Positions 17,851-26,747 of a DNA stretch of 56,100 bases are shown in pieces. Where the stretch lies: assembly GCF_014698115.1 (NCBI RefSeq), contig NZ_JACJSJ010000050.1, positions 1-56,100 on the forward strand. The letters run 5' to 3'. The translations under genes were made by a program, and so were the position numbers. How positions within the stretch are numbered: position 1 is the stretch's first letter; every line of letters starts with the position of its first letter. The notes beneath the pieces are model-generated. The model saw only the letters and a program-made list of their open reading frames with translations, was not told the DNA's origin and did not search any database. This DNA comes from Nostoc sp. FACHB-973. GTDB taxonomy: Bacteria; Cyanobacteriota; Cyanobacteriia; Cyanobacteriales; Nostocaceae.

Positions 17851-18993
17851 TTAATAACCTCTCATTCCTATAAGTATTTTGCAAATAATTTCAACTTCCT
17901 CAGTTTTCAATTCACCATATAAAGGTAATGAAAGAACCTGCTTTGCTATCTCATTTGCAACAGGTAAGTTAGTAATACTAGAGGATGGAAGATACTTATA
18001 GCAAGAGTATTCACTACACAGCGGATAGAAATACTTGCGAGTGAAGATATTATATTTTTTGAACTCTTGATACACATAGTCTCTATCACAACCAAAAAGT
18101 TCTGCACCAATACGAATTACGAAATACTGATAGCTATTGATAACACCTAAAATCTCTGGCAAAAGAATAATCCCCGGAACATTTTGTAGACACCTACGGT
18201 ATGTCTCTACTAACTGCTGCCGCTTATATTTTTCTTCCTTTATATATTCCAATAAAACTAAGCCTAGTGCCGCCTGAATCTCGTTCATCTTACCATTGAT
18301 TCCCGGCATTACTACTTCTTCTTCGTTCTTAATACCAAAGTTTTTTAGTAATTCAACTCTCGCTTTTAAATTATTATCCTTAAACAGCAGAGCGCCTCCT
18401 TCAGCTGTATGAAAAAGCTTTGTCGCATGAAAGCTCATCATTGACAAATCCCCAAAGTTACCAATTCCTACACCGTTAATTTCTACCCCAAAGGCATGAG
18501 CAGCGTCATAAACTACCTTTAAGCCATATTTATCAGCTATCTCTTGAATCTTGACTACATCGCAAGGAGTACCATAGACGTGAACCCCCAGAATTCCTGT
18601 AGTTTGAGGGGTAATCATAGATTCAATTTTTTGGGCATTAATATTCATCGTCACTGGATCAATATCACAAAATATAGGTCTAATATTGTTCCAGGTCAAT
18701 ACATGAGGGGTAGCAGGAAAGGTAAAAGGAGTAGTAATTACTTCTCCAGAAAGGCGTAGACTTTGACAACCGACTATCAGTGCAATTGTGCCATTATTAA
18801 ATAATGATAAATAAGGAACTTTGAGAACTTCTTGTAATTGTTTCTCAAGCTCTAGATGTTGCTTGCCGTTATTTGTGAGCCACTGACTGTCCCAAATTTC
18901 TTGAAGCTTTTGGTTAAATTTTTCTAAATTTGGTAGTAAGGGACGAGTTACATAAATTGGTTTTTCAAATGGTTGGTGTTGAGTCATTTTCAA
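17851..18993 (-). CDS. DegT/DnrJ/EryC1 family sugar aminotransferase
   Basis: A PLP-dependent enzyme of the ArnB/VioA/FdtB/WecE type that converts a nucleotide-keto-sugar to an amino sugar, usually with glutamate as amino donor. In the 380 residues I see FNNGTIALIVG (phosphate-binding region), YDAAHAFG with the pyridine-N aspartate D163, and SFHATKLFHT with the PLP lysine K192. The listed start overlaps the acetyltransferase gene by 29 bp; Met3 (18987) is an equally good start. Pairing with an acetyltransferase suggests an N-acetylated 3- or 4-amino-6-deoxyhexose branching from the same intermediate as rhamnose. Confidence 0.87.
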   Translation of the reverse strand: MKMTQHQPFEKPIYVTRPLLPNLEKFNQKLQEIWDSQWLTNNGKQHLELEKQLQEVLKVPYLSLFNNGTIALIVGCQSLRLSGEVITTPFTFPATPHVLTWNNIRPIFCDIDPVTMNINAQKIESMITPQTTGILGVHVYGTPCDVVKIQEIADKYGLKVVYDAAHAFGVEINGVGIGNFGDLSMMSFHATKLFHTAEGGALLFKDNNLKARVELLKNFGIKNEEEVVMPGINGKMNEIQAALGLVLLEYIKEEKYKRQQLVETYRRCLQNVPGIILLPEILGVINSYQYFVIRIGAELFGCDRDYVYQEFKKYNIFTRKYFYPLCSEYSCYKYLPSSSITNLPVANEIAKQVLSLPLYGELKTEEVEIICKILIGMRGY

Positions 18994-19537
18994 TTACATC
19001 ATTTTCGGAAATGCTACTTATATGTAGCAAATATCTTTTGTAATTTTCAAGAACCCCTGCTTTATCTCTTTCACCAAGTTTGCGATTACCTAAATAAATG
19101 CCCCAAGGTTCCAAATTTTTGGTAATAACAGAGCCTGCACCCACTGAAGCACCTTCGCCAATAGTTACGCCAGGAAGAATAACGCTATTGGAACCAATTA
19201 TGCAAAATTTCCTTATGAATACAGGCGCTCTTTTCGTGTTTCTATACTTCTCATCAATTGTAGAATTACCAAATCCCCATTCTTTAAAATCATCTGAACC
19301 AGTGAAAACTCTCACTCCAGAAGAAAGTGCGGTAAAATCTTCCATCACAAGAGTTTCACCACCTGTTATGGAAGTAAATGAGGCAATATGAACATTGTTG
19401 CCTATTTTAATAGGTTTTTTGGCATGAATAAAAACAAAATCATCAATAATAATATTCTTGCCAAATTCTATGTTTTCTAAACCTATTATTTTTGTATATT
19501 CAAATGTTGTCACACTTGGAATGTTGTATTTATTCAC
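18965..19537 (-). CDS. hexapeptide-repeat acyltransferase, probable amino-sugar N-acetyltransferase
   Basis: A 190-residue left-handed beta-helix protein. Hexapeptide-like repeats (IGLENIEFGKNIIID, IKIGNNVHIASF, IGSNSVILPGVTIGEGASVGAGSVI and so on) run across most of the chain, and a charged loop lies between them (about 75-105). This is the WbbJ/FdtC-like layout of acetyl-CoA-dependent transferases that modify nucleotide-linked sugars. Overlap with the aminotransferase gene implies consecutive steps: amination, then acetylation. O-acetylation of another sugar is the alternative. Confidence 0.8.
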   Translation of the reverse strand: MNKYNIPSVTTFEYTKIIGLENIEFGKNIIIDDFVFIHAKKPIKIGNNVHIASFTSITGGETLVMEDFTALSSGVRVFTGSDDFKEWGFGNSTIDEKYRNTKRAPVFIRKFCIIGSNSVILPGVTIGEGASVGAGSVITKNLEPWGIYLGNRKLGERDKAGVLENYKRYLLHISSISENDVIENDSTPTI

Positions 19538-19625
19538 AGGCTTACCAAATTCATTTAATTAATTCAACATTTCTCCAGTTATTAAGATAAATGTTTCCAC
19601 ATTCTACATGTAGTTTCAATATTGT

Positions 19626-20972
19626 CTACGGACTTAGTTCTTCACACTTCTGAACTGTTAAAAAGTTGTTCCAATGAACTTTGCCATATAAAGTGACCCA
19701 TTGTCTTGATGTCATATTAAACTGTACAGCTAAAGGCACGAAATCACAGAAATCTACTCGACCAATTTGAATATCAATAGGTATCGAAAGGACGCAGGCA
19801 ATATTATACATTCCTGCCATTAATGAAGCTTTAAACTTCCAATCTATAATATATCGCTCTCCTTTCTTAAGTGACTTGAGAGTTGAGTTTTCAATTATAC
19901 TATCAGAATATACAATATCAGTACCATTTTTATCTCTAATGTGATAACCAAATGCTAATTCTTCGATGTCTTCATGGATTTCAACAGCCATTCTTAAAAT
20001 TACATCTTCTTCATAATTGACGATGTAAATTTCTTCAAATTTATTATCTAAAATTTGTACATTTGCAAAATTGGCTTTGCCATTTTGTACTCTTTGAAAA
20101 TCTGCTTTTTTAAGAAAGTTTGTATTGTTAGCAAAGCAATATTCTTTATTTAAAAAATCTGCGCTCCCATTATTTATTAACTCTTGACAATTAATAGAAT
20201 CATTATTTTCTTTGGTCAGATTGAGTACAATTTGCTCACTTGCTACTTTCATTGAAAAATACTGTTCAACTATTTTATCAGATGAACCACAACTGATTAG
20301 CTCTCCATGATTCAAGAGAATTGCTTGACTACAAAGACTCTTGACCGAACCTATATCATGACTAACAAAAAGTACTGTAACTCCCGAATCCATCATTTGA
20401 CGCATTCGCGCCATACACTTTGCCTGAAAGAACATATCTCCTACAGCCAAAGCTTCATCCACAATTAAAATATCAGGGTAGATATGAATTGCTGAGGCAA
20501 AAGCCAGCCGTACATACATACCACTGGAATATGTCTTCACCGATTGATCGATAAAATCTCCGATATCAGCAAAAGCAGCAATTTGATCGAAGCGCTCATC
20601 CACTTCTTGTCTAGAAAGACCCATGATTGCGCCATTCATATAGACGTTTTCTCTACCTGTAAATTCTGGGTTAAAACCAGCGCCCAACTCCAGCAGAGCT
20701 GCAACCCTACCATTAACTTGCACTTCTCCACTAGTTGGGGTCAAAGTTCCACAAATCAGTTGCAAAAGCGTGGATTTGCCTGCACCATTGCGTCCGATAA
20801 TGCCCATAGTTTCACCTTTAGTCACCTCAAATGAGATATCCCTTACTGCCCAAAACTCTTGAGCGTAGGTTTTTCCTGGTAAGAGCAACTCTTTGAGCCG
20901 ATCAACTGGACGACTATATCGCTTGTAGCACTTCGAGACATTTTTTAGGGAAATTGCAATTTGTTCTCCCAT
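19626..20972 (-). CDS. wzt: polysaccharide ABC exporter, ATP-binding subunit (Wzt)
   Basis: ATPase subunit of an ABC-2 polysaccharide exporter. Residues 1-235 are the nucleotide-binding domain with Walker A GRNGAGKST (60-68), signature YSSGM (148-152), Walker B ILIVDEAL (168-175) and H-loop H205. A C-terminal extension (about 240-448, beta-rich from about 300) corresponds to the Wzt carbohydrate-binding domain that recognises the finished, capped chain in O-antigen exporters. It directly follows wzm. The NBD is well conserved while the C-terminal part is AT-rich, as expected for a domain diversified with the glycan. Confidence 0.9.
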   Translation of the reverse strand: MGEQIAISLKNVSKCYKRYSRPVDRLKELLLPGKTYAQEFWAVRDISFEVTKGETMGIIGRNGAGKSTLLQLICGTLTPTSGEVQVNGRVAALLELGAGFNPEFTGRENVYMNGAIMGLSRQEVDERFDQIAAFADIGDFIDQSVKTYSSGMYVRLAFASAIHIYPDILIVDEALAVGDMFFQAKCMARMRQMMDSGVTVLFVSHDIGSVKSLCSQAILLNHGELISCGSSDKIVEQYFSMKVASEQIVLNLTKENNDSINCQELINNGSADFLNKEYCFANNTNFLKKADFQRVQNGKANFANVQILDNKFEEIYIVNYEEDVILRMAVEIHEDIEELAFGYHIRDKNGTDIVYSDSIIENSTLKSLKKGERYIIDWKFKASLMAGMYNIACVLSIPIDIQIGRVDFCDFVPLAVQFNMTSRQWVTLYGKVHWNNFLTVQKCEELSP

Positions 20973-21019
20973 ACTTTTGCTGTTAATCCTTAAAACTCTT
21001 ACACCACAACCAAAAATAT

Positions 21020-21877
21020 TTACAGAACATCAGCGAACGCCGGACGTAACCGTTTATATATCGAAAATCCAGAACAAAATATGATCGCTGCGATCGCACT
21101 AGCAACTCCCCATTCATTCCAGTGTTTAACCTCACCAAGTAAAATTAAATCGCGATAAACTTCAACTATAGCTGTCATCGGATTTAACCAAAATACCCAT
21201 CCCCGCCATTGTTCTGGAATTGCTGATGCTGGATAAACAATTGGTGTCAGATATAACCAAAGATTTATAATCACTGTTAAAGTCTGCGGTATATCTCGCA
21301 AAAACACTGTTAGCCCTGCCGCTAAATAGCCCAATCCTGCTGTTAGTAATAACTGCGTTAGCCAAACCAAGGGTAATAGTGCCAAAGTAATATGTAAAGT
21401 ATGAGAACTTACCGCTACAAAAAAAATCAACGCCATCAAACCAAAGGAACTCTCAATAAACGTTGATAAAACTGGCACAAGAGGTAACAAAGCTAGAGGA
21501 AATACAATCTTCTTGACTAGGTTTGGCTGTCCTATGACTGAACCAGCAGACTGCATCAAACCCCCTGTAAACGCAATCCAGGGAAGCAAACCTGCAAACA
21601 GCCACAAACCAAAGGTGAAGTTATTTTCTGGTAACCCTTTAAGACTTAACTTTACCTTCAGCACAATCGAAAACACATAGGTGTAAATCAGTAATTGTGA
21701 TAGCTGATTTAGCAAAGGCCACAAATTCCCTAAAACAGAACCCTTGTAGCGTGCCTCTAAATCCCGACGCACTAAAGTTCTCAGCAAGTCAAATTTTACC
21801 CATAACTGTTCATTGACTGGCAGGATGCGCCTGAGCTTCCCTGCTTTACGTACAAATCCTCGCATTGTTTGCAACAA
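21020..21877 (-). CDS. wzm: polysaccharide ABC exporter, permease subunit (Wzm)
   Basis: A 285-residue ABC-2 type permease with about six transmembrane helices and an N-terminal amphipathic segment carrying the RRDLEARYKGSVLGNLWP motif typical of Wzm/TagG permeases. It pairs with Wzt to export a lipid-linked polysaccharide across the inner membrane. It is the first gene of the minus-strand cluster (47 bp ahead of wzt). The promoter should therefore lie in the ~200 bp above 21877, where I could not define one. Confidence 0.9.
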   Translation of the reverse strand: MLQTMRGFVRKAGKLRRILPVNEQLWVKFDLLRTLVRRDLEARYKGSVLGNLWPLLNQLSQLLIYTYVFSIVLKVKLSLKGLPENNFTFGLWLFAGLLPWIAFTGGLMQSAGSVIGQPNLVKKIVFPLALLPLVPVLSTFIESSFGLMALIFFVAVSSHTLHITLALLPLVWLTQLLLTAGLGYLAAGLTVFLRDIPQTLTVIINLWLYLTPIVYPASAIPEQWRGWVFWLNPMTAIVEVYRDLILLGEVKHWNEWGVASAIAAIIFCSGFSIYKRLRPAFADVL

Positions 21878-22083
21878 TTCCTGTTTCCTCGTTGACTACC
21901 TACACACCTAATTACTCTCCATAAAGCTTCATAGCGATCAAAGTACCGTTAGTGTTCTTTGGAGAATAAATCATTAACTATAAAATATTATCGAAATTGT
22001 CTTGGCGATTATACAATAAATCAGCTATTGTCAAGTGGATTTTTTGTATAAAAATAACTCTTGTCAGCAACGCTGCTTTCTGC

Positions 22084-22818
22084 TTAACTCAAACTATTTG
22101 GATCGATTAAGAGCGATCGCAAATATTCCGCCAATCGATCAGCCCGTTGGCGTTCCTGTTCGGCTCTTTCTTTTGATGTCAGTACCCAACCTGCTGCATT
22201 ATACCAACGCAACCACAAGCCTGTTGTCTGCTGATAAGAACCTTGCCACAGACCCAATCCTAATTCTAATTCTTCCAACCAAAAGCGGTTCTCTGGTAAA
22301 GATATTGCCTCGTAGCGAGTGCCTGTGAGTTGAAAGGCACGCAAATGATTTTCATAGCGATCGTAGATAACGTAGTAAGGAACCCGCAAAATGCCTTCAT
22401 ATACTTCCCTCTTGGTTGGGGGCTGGTTTACATCGCGCAGTGTTTTTCGTAAATCTTCTTGTTCTGTACCAGGTGAGAGTAATTCCACGACTAAAAATGG
22501 AACAACTCCCTCTTGTCAAATGACGTAACTTAAGCGTAGGTCTTGCTGTTGGCTAGCGCTAGGTACTCCTAAAACCATATACCAATCAGGACGCTTGTAC
22601 CATAAAGTATGGCGGGGGTCGTAGTAAAGATTTAAATCGCTAGCAAGTAAAATTTCCTCAGATGGATAAGTCAGAGGTTGACAAGTCTCAGTCAGCAAAT
22701 CCGCCTGAATGCAGTGAAATTCATCTGGCAAACCTGATTCCCCTATTAATTCACTGGGTAAATCATACATCGTAGGCATGGTTTCTTGTGGTGGACGGGG
22801 AGGATCTGTTTGATACAT
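22084..22818 (-). pseudogene. Uma2-family nuclease gene interrupted by an in-frame TGA
   Basis: Two same-frame ORFs (22818-22516 and 22488-22084) read as one 244-codon Uma2 (DUF820, PD-(D/E)XK nuclease-like) gene except for TGA at 22518-22516, between RLSYVI and QEGVVPF. Both halves fit the family: DLNLYYDP and RPDWYMVLGVP upstream, VVELLSPGTE and GILRVPYYVIYDRY downstream. A tryptophan (TGG) is the simplest ancestral codon. It is probably a recent pseudogene, though a sequencing error is possible. Uma2 genes are abundant in cyanobacteria and their role is poorly understood. Confidence 0.8.
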
Positions 22819-22836
22819 GACTGCTACCTTTGTTGC

Positions 22837-23670
22837 TTAACTCAAGCTATCGGGATTTACTCCTAACGATCGCAAATGTTCCGTCAACCGTTGCGATCGC
22901 AGCTGTTCTTGTTCCAACCGCAATTGTGCCTCAGATGCTTGTTGCTGAGCCTCAGATGCTTGTTGCTGAGCCTCAGATGCTTGTTGCTGAGCCTCAGACG
23001 CCTGTTGTTTCGCTTCTGATGCCTGTTGCTGGGCTTCTGACGCCTGTTGCTGTGCTGCAATAGCCACTTGTTGTGCTGCTATTGCAGCTTCCTCTGGTGT
23101 TGGAACTAAATCACCATCGGGTGTAAAGTAGCGCAGTTTACCTGCTTCTACTCCTAAATACAGCCCCAGCACATCGCTCCAACGCCATCCTCGTGCATTT
23201 GGTGTAATTTCCTGATACCTGTTGCCTACCAATTCAAAACCGACAAATTCCAAATTTTCTGGCGAAAACCAGAAATATTCTGGTGTGTGAAATCGATTTT
23301 CATAAAGATTCTTTTTCAAATTGCGGTCAATATCAGCCGTACTTTCTGAAAGTAATTCAATAATCAAATCTGGATAACGACCATCTTCTTCCCAGACTAC
23401 CCAAGAATTGCGCGATCGCTTTTCGGTGTTTTTGACCAAAAAAAAGTCTGGGCCGCGAAAATCTCGATTTCGCAACTGCTGACGGCTAAAATATATTGTT
23501 AAATTCGCACCTATAAAGAAATCATTACAGTCACGCCACAGCCACTCAAGGGAAGTTACTAGCAGCAGTAGCTGCATATAATGCAAGGAAGTTTCCATCT
23601 CCGGCTCATCACTTAACAACCGAGTTGCATCGGGCATCTGTTGTTCTAGCTGTTGCGCTGTGACAAACAT
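22837..23670 (-). CDS. Uma2-family endonuclease-like protein with coiled-coil tail
   Basis: A 277-residue protein. The Uma2/DUF820 domain (about 30-190) has YPDLIIELLSEST (PD and E of the nuclease-like core) and IDRNLKKNLYE. It is followed by a repetitive tail (about 195-260) of QQASEAQ heptads, predicted to form a coiled coil. The tail is encoded by a 21-bp minisatellite and may vary in length between strains. It lies just upstream of the broken Uma2 gene in the same direction. Any DNA target is unknown. Confidence 0.8.
   Translation of the reverse strand: MFVTAQQLEQQMPDATRLLSDEPEMETSLHYMQLLLLVTSLEWLWRDCNDFFIGANLTIYFSRQQLRNRDFRGPDFFLVKNTEKRSRNSWVVWEEDGRYPDLIIELLSESTADIDRNLKKNLYENRFHTPEYFWFSPENLEFVGFELVGNRYQEITPNARGWRWSDVLGLYLGVEAGKLRYFTPDGDLVPTPEEAAIAAQQVAIAAQQQASEAQQQASEAKQQASEAQQQASEAQQQASEAQQQASEAQLRLEQEQLRSQRLTEHLRSLGVNPDSLS
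22929..23050. repeat. 21-bp coding minisatellite
   Basis: About six units of 21 bp (TCAGATGCTTGTTGCTGAGC-like) encode the QQASEAQ heptads of the Uma2 protein's tail. Adjacent units at the low-coordinate end are nearly identical, which favours slippage. Confidence 0.85.
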
Positions 23671-23715
23671 TATCGTTGTACCTGTTTGGTTGTTGATTTA
23701 ATTTTAAGCTTTTTG

Positions 23716-23860
23716 TCATTAGTCATTGGTCATTGGTCATTAGTCATTGGTCATTAGTCATTGGTCATTAGTCATTTGTTTTTCTTTGCGTCCCCTTCCT
23801 CATCTCCCTTATCTCCCTCATCTCCCTCATCTCCCCACTCCCCATCTCCCCACTTCTCCC
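23716..23860. repeat. STRR array (TCATTGG/TCATTAG and CATCTCC units)
   Basis: Alternating heptamers TCATTAG/TCATTGG (about 23716-23776) are followed by ATCTCCC-type units up to about 23860. This fills the divergent region between the Uma2 gene and ftrV. Confidence 0.85.
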
Positions 23861-23929
23861 TGAATTTATGAAAGCTGAGTCACGGATTCAGCTAAACTGA
23901 GACTTGGTTTATCTGAATTGTAATCAGGC

Positions 23930-24121
23930 ATGGAAATCGGACAAAAGGTTAAAGTCTATCGTTTGCGCGATCGCGTTTCTTCTCCCATTGCGAAAAAACT
24001 AGGACAAGTCGGTGTTATCCAAGGCTACAAAGTCACCGATGGTATGGGAATCGGTGTAGTGGTGCTGTTTGAGGATAATTCTTCGACTTGGTTTTTTGAA
24101 GATGAAATTAAACCTGTGTAG
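23930..24121 (+). CDS. ftrV: ferredoxin-thioredoxin reductase, variable subunit
   Basis: The 63-residue variable chain (FTR-A) of the heterodimeric ferredoxin:thioredoxin reductase, which relays photosynthetic electrons from ferredoxin to thioredoxin. The sequence starts MEIGQKVKVY and has VGVIQGYKV and GVVVLFEDNSSTWFFEDEIK, the small beta-barrel typical of FtrV. It has no cysteines, as expected, because the Fe-S cluster and redox disulfide are on the catalytic chain FtrC (not in this window). An ArsA/Get3-like gene follows 64 bp later on the same strand. Confidence 0.93.
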   Translation: MEIGQKVKVYRLRDRVSSPIAKKLGQVGVIQGYKVTDGMGIGVVVLFEDNSSTWFFEDEIKPV

Positions 24122-24239
24122 GAGAAAGAACTCACATCGGGATTTTTCTGTTGAATCTGAAGTTGACAGCCCAAGCTGAGAGTCTTTGTTGAGTGCTAAG
24201 TTGGAGTTGAAAACACCGGCGGTAATTGGGAATCAAGTA

Positions 24240-25340
24240 ATGGCTCTAATATTGACATTTTTGGGCAAAGGCGGCATCGCTCGTACCAAAATTGCGATCG
24301 CCGCCGCCAAATTATTGGCAAGCCAAGGCAAACGCGTACTTTTAGCAGGACTAGCAGAACCAGCACTGCCAATCCTGCTCGGTACTCCCATTGGTTCTGA
24401 ACCTCAGGAAATCGCACCAAATTTGCAAGCAGTACAGTTTCAAGCATCTGTACTACTAGAAAGCAACTGGGAAGAAGTAAAGAAACTTGAGGCGCAATAC
24501 CTCCGCACCCCCATATTCAAAGACGTTTTTGGTCAAGAATTGGTAGTATTGCCGGGGATGGACAGCGCCCTTGCCCTGAATGCTATCCGCGAATATGATG
24601 CCAGTGGCAAATATGATGCGATCGTTTACGATGGCACGGGTGACTCTTTAACCCTGCGGATGCTGGGATTGCCAGAGTCTCTGAGTTGGTATGTCCGGCG
24701 ATTCCGGCAATTGTTTGTTAACTCCGACTTAGGCAAGACAATTGTTGAATCGCCTTTGATTCAGCCACTAATTAGCAGCTTTTTCAACGTCAATTGGACA
24801 GCAGACAACTTTGCAGCTCCCACTAACCAAGTCAATAATTTCTTAGACAAAGGGAGAGCCGCTCTTACCGATCCCAAGCGTGTTGCTGCTTTTTTGGTGA
24901 CGACACAAGACCCCATTGAAGTGGCAAGTACCCGTTATTTGTGGGGTAGCGCTCAGCAAATTGGTTTAACTGTTGGTGGTGTTCTCCTTGTATCTTCCGA
25001 GACAAGCAGAAACGTATCAGAGGAATTTATACCCTTACCTGTGAGCGTCATTCCTGACTCCCCAATAGGTGACTGGCAAATACTCATAGACGCCCTACCC
25101 AACTTTGAAGCCCAAGCAGCACAGGCTCCCAAACCAATTGAAATCGATATCCACAATCGTCAGGTACGGTTATTCTTACCAGGATTTGACAAAAAACAAG
25201 TCAAACTCACCCAGTATGGGCCAGAAGTCACGGTAGAAGCAGGAGACCAGCGGCGGAATATTTCCCTACCCCCAGCCCTAAGTGGTAAACCCATTGCTGG
25301 AGCAAAGTTTCAGAATAGTTATTTGATAATTTCGTTTTAA
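24240..25340 (+). CDS. ArsA/Get3-like P-loop protein with C-terminal HSP20-like domain
   Basis: About 366 residues from the preferred ATG at 24240; an upstream TTG at 24186 would add 18 residues. The N-terminus MALILTFLGKGGIARTK resembles the deviant P-loop of ArsA/Get3 (KGGxGKT), but alanine and arginine replace the G-K pair. The final ~70 residues (IEIDIHNRQVRLFLPGFDKKQ... to the end) look like the alpha-crystallin/HSP20-like module found on some bacterial ArsA homologues. It lacks the arsenite-binding layout of a full ArsA pump. It sits between ftrV and chlG; a role in protein targeting or pigment-protein assembly is speculative. Confidence 0.8.
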   Translation: MALILTFLGKGGIARTKIAIAAAKLLASQGKRVLLAGLAEPALPILLGTPIGSEPQEIAPNLQAVQFQASVLLESNWEEVKKLEAQYLRTPIFKDVFGQELVVLPGMDSALALNAIREYDASGKYDAIVYDGTGDSLTLRMLGLPESLSWYVRRFRQLFVNSDLGKTIVESPLIQPLISSFFNVNWTADNFAAPTNQVNNFLDKGRAALTDPKRVAAFLVTTQDPIEVASTRYLWGSAQQIGLTVGGVLLVSSETSRNVSEEFIPLPVSVIPDSPIGDWQILIDALPNFEAQAAQAPKPIEIDIHNRQVRLFLPGFDKKQVKLTQYGPEVTVEAGDQRRNISLPPALSGKPIAGAKFQNSYLIISF

Positions 25341-25344
25341 GGTA

Positions 25345-25510
25345 TCGGGAATGGGGAATGGGGACTAGGGAATAGGGACTGGGGAATAGGGAAGAAAGTT
25401 AATAACCAATGCCCAATGCCCACTTGCCCTGAGCGAACGCGAGTGCGTCTCGTAGACAAGCCGAAGGGATGCCCAATACCCAATACCCAGTACCCAATCC
25501 CCAATGCCCT
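25345..25510. repeat. STRR heptamers around a dispersed repeat
   Basis: GGGAATG/GGGACTA-type units (25345-25395) and CCAATGC/CCCAATA units (25405-25510) flank the dispersed element at 25430-25466. All of it lies between the ArsA-like gene and chlG. Confidence 0.8.
25430..25466. repeat. dispersed repeat (TGAGCGAACGCGAGTGCGTCTC family)
   Basis: The first ~22 bp are identical to 47625-47646, and both copies end in AAGCCGAAG. A related, more diverged motif (CTTCTCTTCGAGACGCTACGCGAACGC) is at about 31907-31933. This looks like a small noncoding element scattered through intergenic regions. Confidence 0.75.
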
Positions 25511-25527
25511 ATTAATAAGTAAGAATT

Positions 25528-26574
25528 ATGTCAGAATTAACTCCCATTACTCCAGATTCCAAATCAGCTGAAGCATTAGACTCAGTGGCAAATAATCCCA
25601 GCGAGGAAGCAATAGTAACTGGCGATCGCACTGCTAAAACTCGGCAATTGCTGGGGATGAAAGGTGCATCACCAGGAGAAACTTCCATTTGGAAAATCCG
25701 TTTGCAACTGATGAAGCCCATCACTTGGATTCCCTTAATTTGGGGCGTAGTTTGTGGTGCAGCTTCTTCTGGTAACTATACCTGGACAGTAGAAAATGTG
25801 TTGAAGGTAGCAGCCTGTATGTTTCTGGCTGGGCCATTGATGACAGGTTACACCCAAATCCTCAATGATTACTACGATCGCGAAATCGATGCCATCAATG
25901 AACCTTATCGCCCTATACCCTCTGGAGCAATTTCTCTCACCCAGGTAATTACGCAGATATGGGTATTACTAATTGCTGGTATTGGGTTGTCATTTTTGCT
26001 CGATGTCTGGGCTGGTCATGAATTCCCCACAATCACAGCGATCGCCATTATCGGTTCTTTCATCGCCTATATTTATTCTGCACCTCCCCTGAAACTCAAG
26101 CAAAACGGCTGGCTGGGTAGCTACGCCTTGGGTGCAAGCTATATTACCCTACCTTGGTCTACAGGACACGCTTTGTTTGGTGAACTCAATTCTACAGTTG
26201 TGATTTTGACAATGTTCTACAGCTTAGCTGGATTGGGTATTGCCATTGTCAACGACTTCAAAAGTGTAGAAGGCGATCGCCAGCTAGGGTTAAATTCGCT
26301 ACCCGTCATGTTTGGCATCACCACCGCCGCCTGGATTTGTGTACTGACAATAGATGTATTTCAAGGATTGATTGCTGCTTATCTACTCTACATCCATGAG
26401 AATTTGTATGCAGGAATACTTCTGTTGTTAATCATCCCGCAAATCACCTTACAGAATATGTATTTCCTGCGCGATCCTGTGGCTAATGATGTTAAATACC
26501 AAGCCAGCGCCCAACCGTTCCTAGTTCTGGGAATGCTCGTTGTTGGTTTAGCACTAGGTCACGCTGGCATTTAA
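25528..26574 (+). CDS. chlG: chlorophyll synthase (ChlG)
   Basis: A membrane prenyltransferase of the UbiA family that esterifies chlorophyllide a with phytyl or geranylgeranyl diphosphate, the last step of chlorophyll a synthesis, in the thylakoid membrane. At 348 residues it has a ~50-residue hydrophilic N-terminus and about eight or nine transmembrane helices. The two Asp-rich diphosphate-binding motifs are NDYYDREID (113-121) and NDFKSVEGDRQLG in the second half. The family-typical NEPYRPIPSGAI follows the first motif. It is very well matched to cyanobacterial ChlG. Confidence 0.96.
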   Translation: MSELTPITPDSKSAEALDSVANNPSEEAIVTGDRTAKTRQLLGMKGASPGETSIWKIRLQLMKPITWIPLIWGVVCGAASSGNYTWTVENVLKVAACMFLAGPLMTGYTQILNDYYDREIDAINEPYRPIPSGAISLTQVITQIWVLLIAGIGLSFLLDVWAGHEFPTITAIAIIGSFIAYIYSAPPLKLKQNGWLGSYALGASYITLPWSTGHALFGELNSTVVILTMFYSLAGLGIAIVNDFKSVEGDRQLGLNSLPVMFGITTAAWICVLTIDVFQGLIAAYLLYIHENLYAGILLLLIIPQITLQNMYFLRDPVANDVKYQASAQPFLVLGMLVVGLALGHAGI

Positions 26575-26599
26575 GAAAACAGTGCCCAGTTGCGAGTGA

Positions 26600-26725
26600 G
26601 GAGTTAAGAGTTATTATTCTCACCATCTCCCGACTCCCCACTCCCTAAGCACTCAACAAATAAACTTATACTTCTATAGTGAGAAGTAAAGAATTAGGAG
26701 TTAGGAGGTAATATACTTCTAACTC
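26600..26725. repeat. STRR-like repeats
   Basis: ACTCCCT-type heptamers (about 26625-26648) and GAGTTAG/TAACTCC-type units (about 26695-26725) occupy most of the chlG-to-next-gene gap. Confidence 0.65.
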
Positions 26726-26747
26726 CTAAGTTGTATCAGGAAATGCC

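Noticed and set aside
22830..23063. plus-strand ORF with repeated MLVAEPQ heptads
   Set aside because: It is the antisense reading of the coiled-coil minisatellite of the Uma2 gene.
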